Positions 63,695 to 64,000 of a DNA stretch of 64,000 bases are shown here, one piece after another. Source of the stretch: Gammaproteobacteria bacterium (GTDB lineage: Bacteria; Pseudomonadota; Gammaproteobacteria; Competibacterales; Competibacteraceae); NCBI GenBank assembly GCA_024235035.1, contig JACKNE010000007.1, positions 186,001 to 250,000 of the forward strand, in the 5' to 3' direction. The notes beneath the pieces were generated by a model. That model searched no databases. It was given only the letters and a program-made list of their open reading frames with translations, and was not told where the DNA came from. The stretch's first letter is position 1. Each line of letters starts with the position of its first letter. Made by a program: the position numbers and the translations under genes.

Positions 63695-64000
63695 TCAGGC
63701 TAGGCTCAGGATCGAAACTGAGAAGGCCGCAAATAGCGCAACCGCGAACCGGGCGCGGACCGATGGAAGATTCTGGGTGACGCGAAACACCTGGTAAAGA
63801 CCGGCAAGGAACAGGAGCGCACCGCAAACGGCCAGCGCTTGATAGAGGATTGGCGTCGATCCTACCGCATGTGCGGTGGTGGTCGTCGTGGCGACCGTGA
63901 ACGCCACTGCCGGTAATGCTGGCAGGCCTAATGGTAATAGATAGCCGCCGGCCCGATAGAGCAGGCCCAGCTCACCTGGACCACCCAACGCTTTGGCCAT
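63695..64000 (-). CDS. membrane protein, possibly cut by the window edge
   Basis: 101 residues are visible with about three hydrophobic helices (near 20-36, 50-68 and 83-100) and a Thr-rich loop. The Met at 64000 may be the true start or an internal residue, as nothing upstream is visible. It is 49 bases upstream of the DUF294 gene on the same strand. I do not recognise a family. Confidence 0.55.
   Translation of the reverse strand: MAKALGGPGELGLLYRAGGYLLPLGLPALPAVAFTVATTTTTAHAVGSTPILYQALAVCGALLFLAGLYQVFRVTQNLPSVRARFAVALFAAFSVSILSLA

Noticed and set aside
1..64000. CRISPR arrays, tRNA/rRNA genes, insertion sequences
   Set aside because: No regularly spaced repeats, cloverleaf-like T-loop sequences, rRNA stretches or transposase motifs were found by reading; a covariance-model search was not possible.

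Overview
The window reads as chromosomal DNA of a gammaproteobacterium. The evidence is gene content and order: def-fmt-rsmB-DUF4390-ntrY-ntrX-trkA, LysM protein-dprA-smg-topA-tsaC, tolC-pcm and rraA. The many SSS, hybrid and PAS signalling proteins, a DUF6489 protein and a possible phasin would suit a PHA-accumulating environmental lineage such as the Competibacteraceae, but this placement is an inference. I see no rRNA, no CRISPR array, no intact insertion sequence and no tRNA I could support.

Layout. (1) 0-8 kb: a phasin-like gene, thyA and a truncated IclR-family gene ending at a strong hairpin. These are followed by a minus-strand operon of DUF6489, a single-domain response regulator, a degenerate-histidine-kinase/DEDDh-exonuclease fusion, a small two-TM protein and an SSS-transporter/histidine kinase. 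(2) 8-20 kb: an APS kinase with an ATP-sulfurylase-like domain, an EamA transporter, a CcoI-type copper ATPase, an ATP-grasp/alpha-E pair and a SWIM/DUF5691 pair. (3) 20-37 kb: an RDD membrane protein, tolC, pcm, then the tightly overlapped def-to-trkA operon, then LysM/dprA/smg/topA/tsaC. (4) 37-42 kb: a compact plus-strand operon of corrinoid protein, UroD-type methyltransferase, RACo-type reductive activator and a PAS-GGDEF diguanylate cyclase.

(5) 42-49 kb: genes resembling part of an aryl-polyene/xanthomonadin pathway. A chorismatase, a UbiE-like methyltransferase and an enoyl-CoA hydratase lie on the minus strand. An ACP, an acyltransferase fused to a YdcF-like domain, a ketosynthase-like chain-length factor and an ApeP-like dehydratase lie on the plus strand, followed by a nitroreductase. 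(6) 49-60 kb: a MotA/TolQ-like and MotB/OmpA-like pair, a hybrid kinase, then an opposing Hpt / hybrid kinase / HD-GYP regulator operon, and rraA. (7) 60-64 kb: a second kinase-like/exonuclease fusion, paralogous to the one at 5-7 kb, downstream of a CBS-DUF294 nucleotidyltransferase and a membrane protein that reaches the window edge.

The most unusual material is: the two exonucleases carried on a sensor-kinase scaffold whose phospho-acceptor His is Glu in both copies; the corrinoid methyltransferase operon that includes a c-di-GMP synthase; the APS kinase whose sulfurylase domain has lost its sulfate-binding residues; and the partial aryl-polyene-like cluster with an acyltransferase-YdcF fusion.
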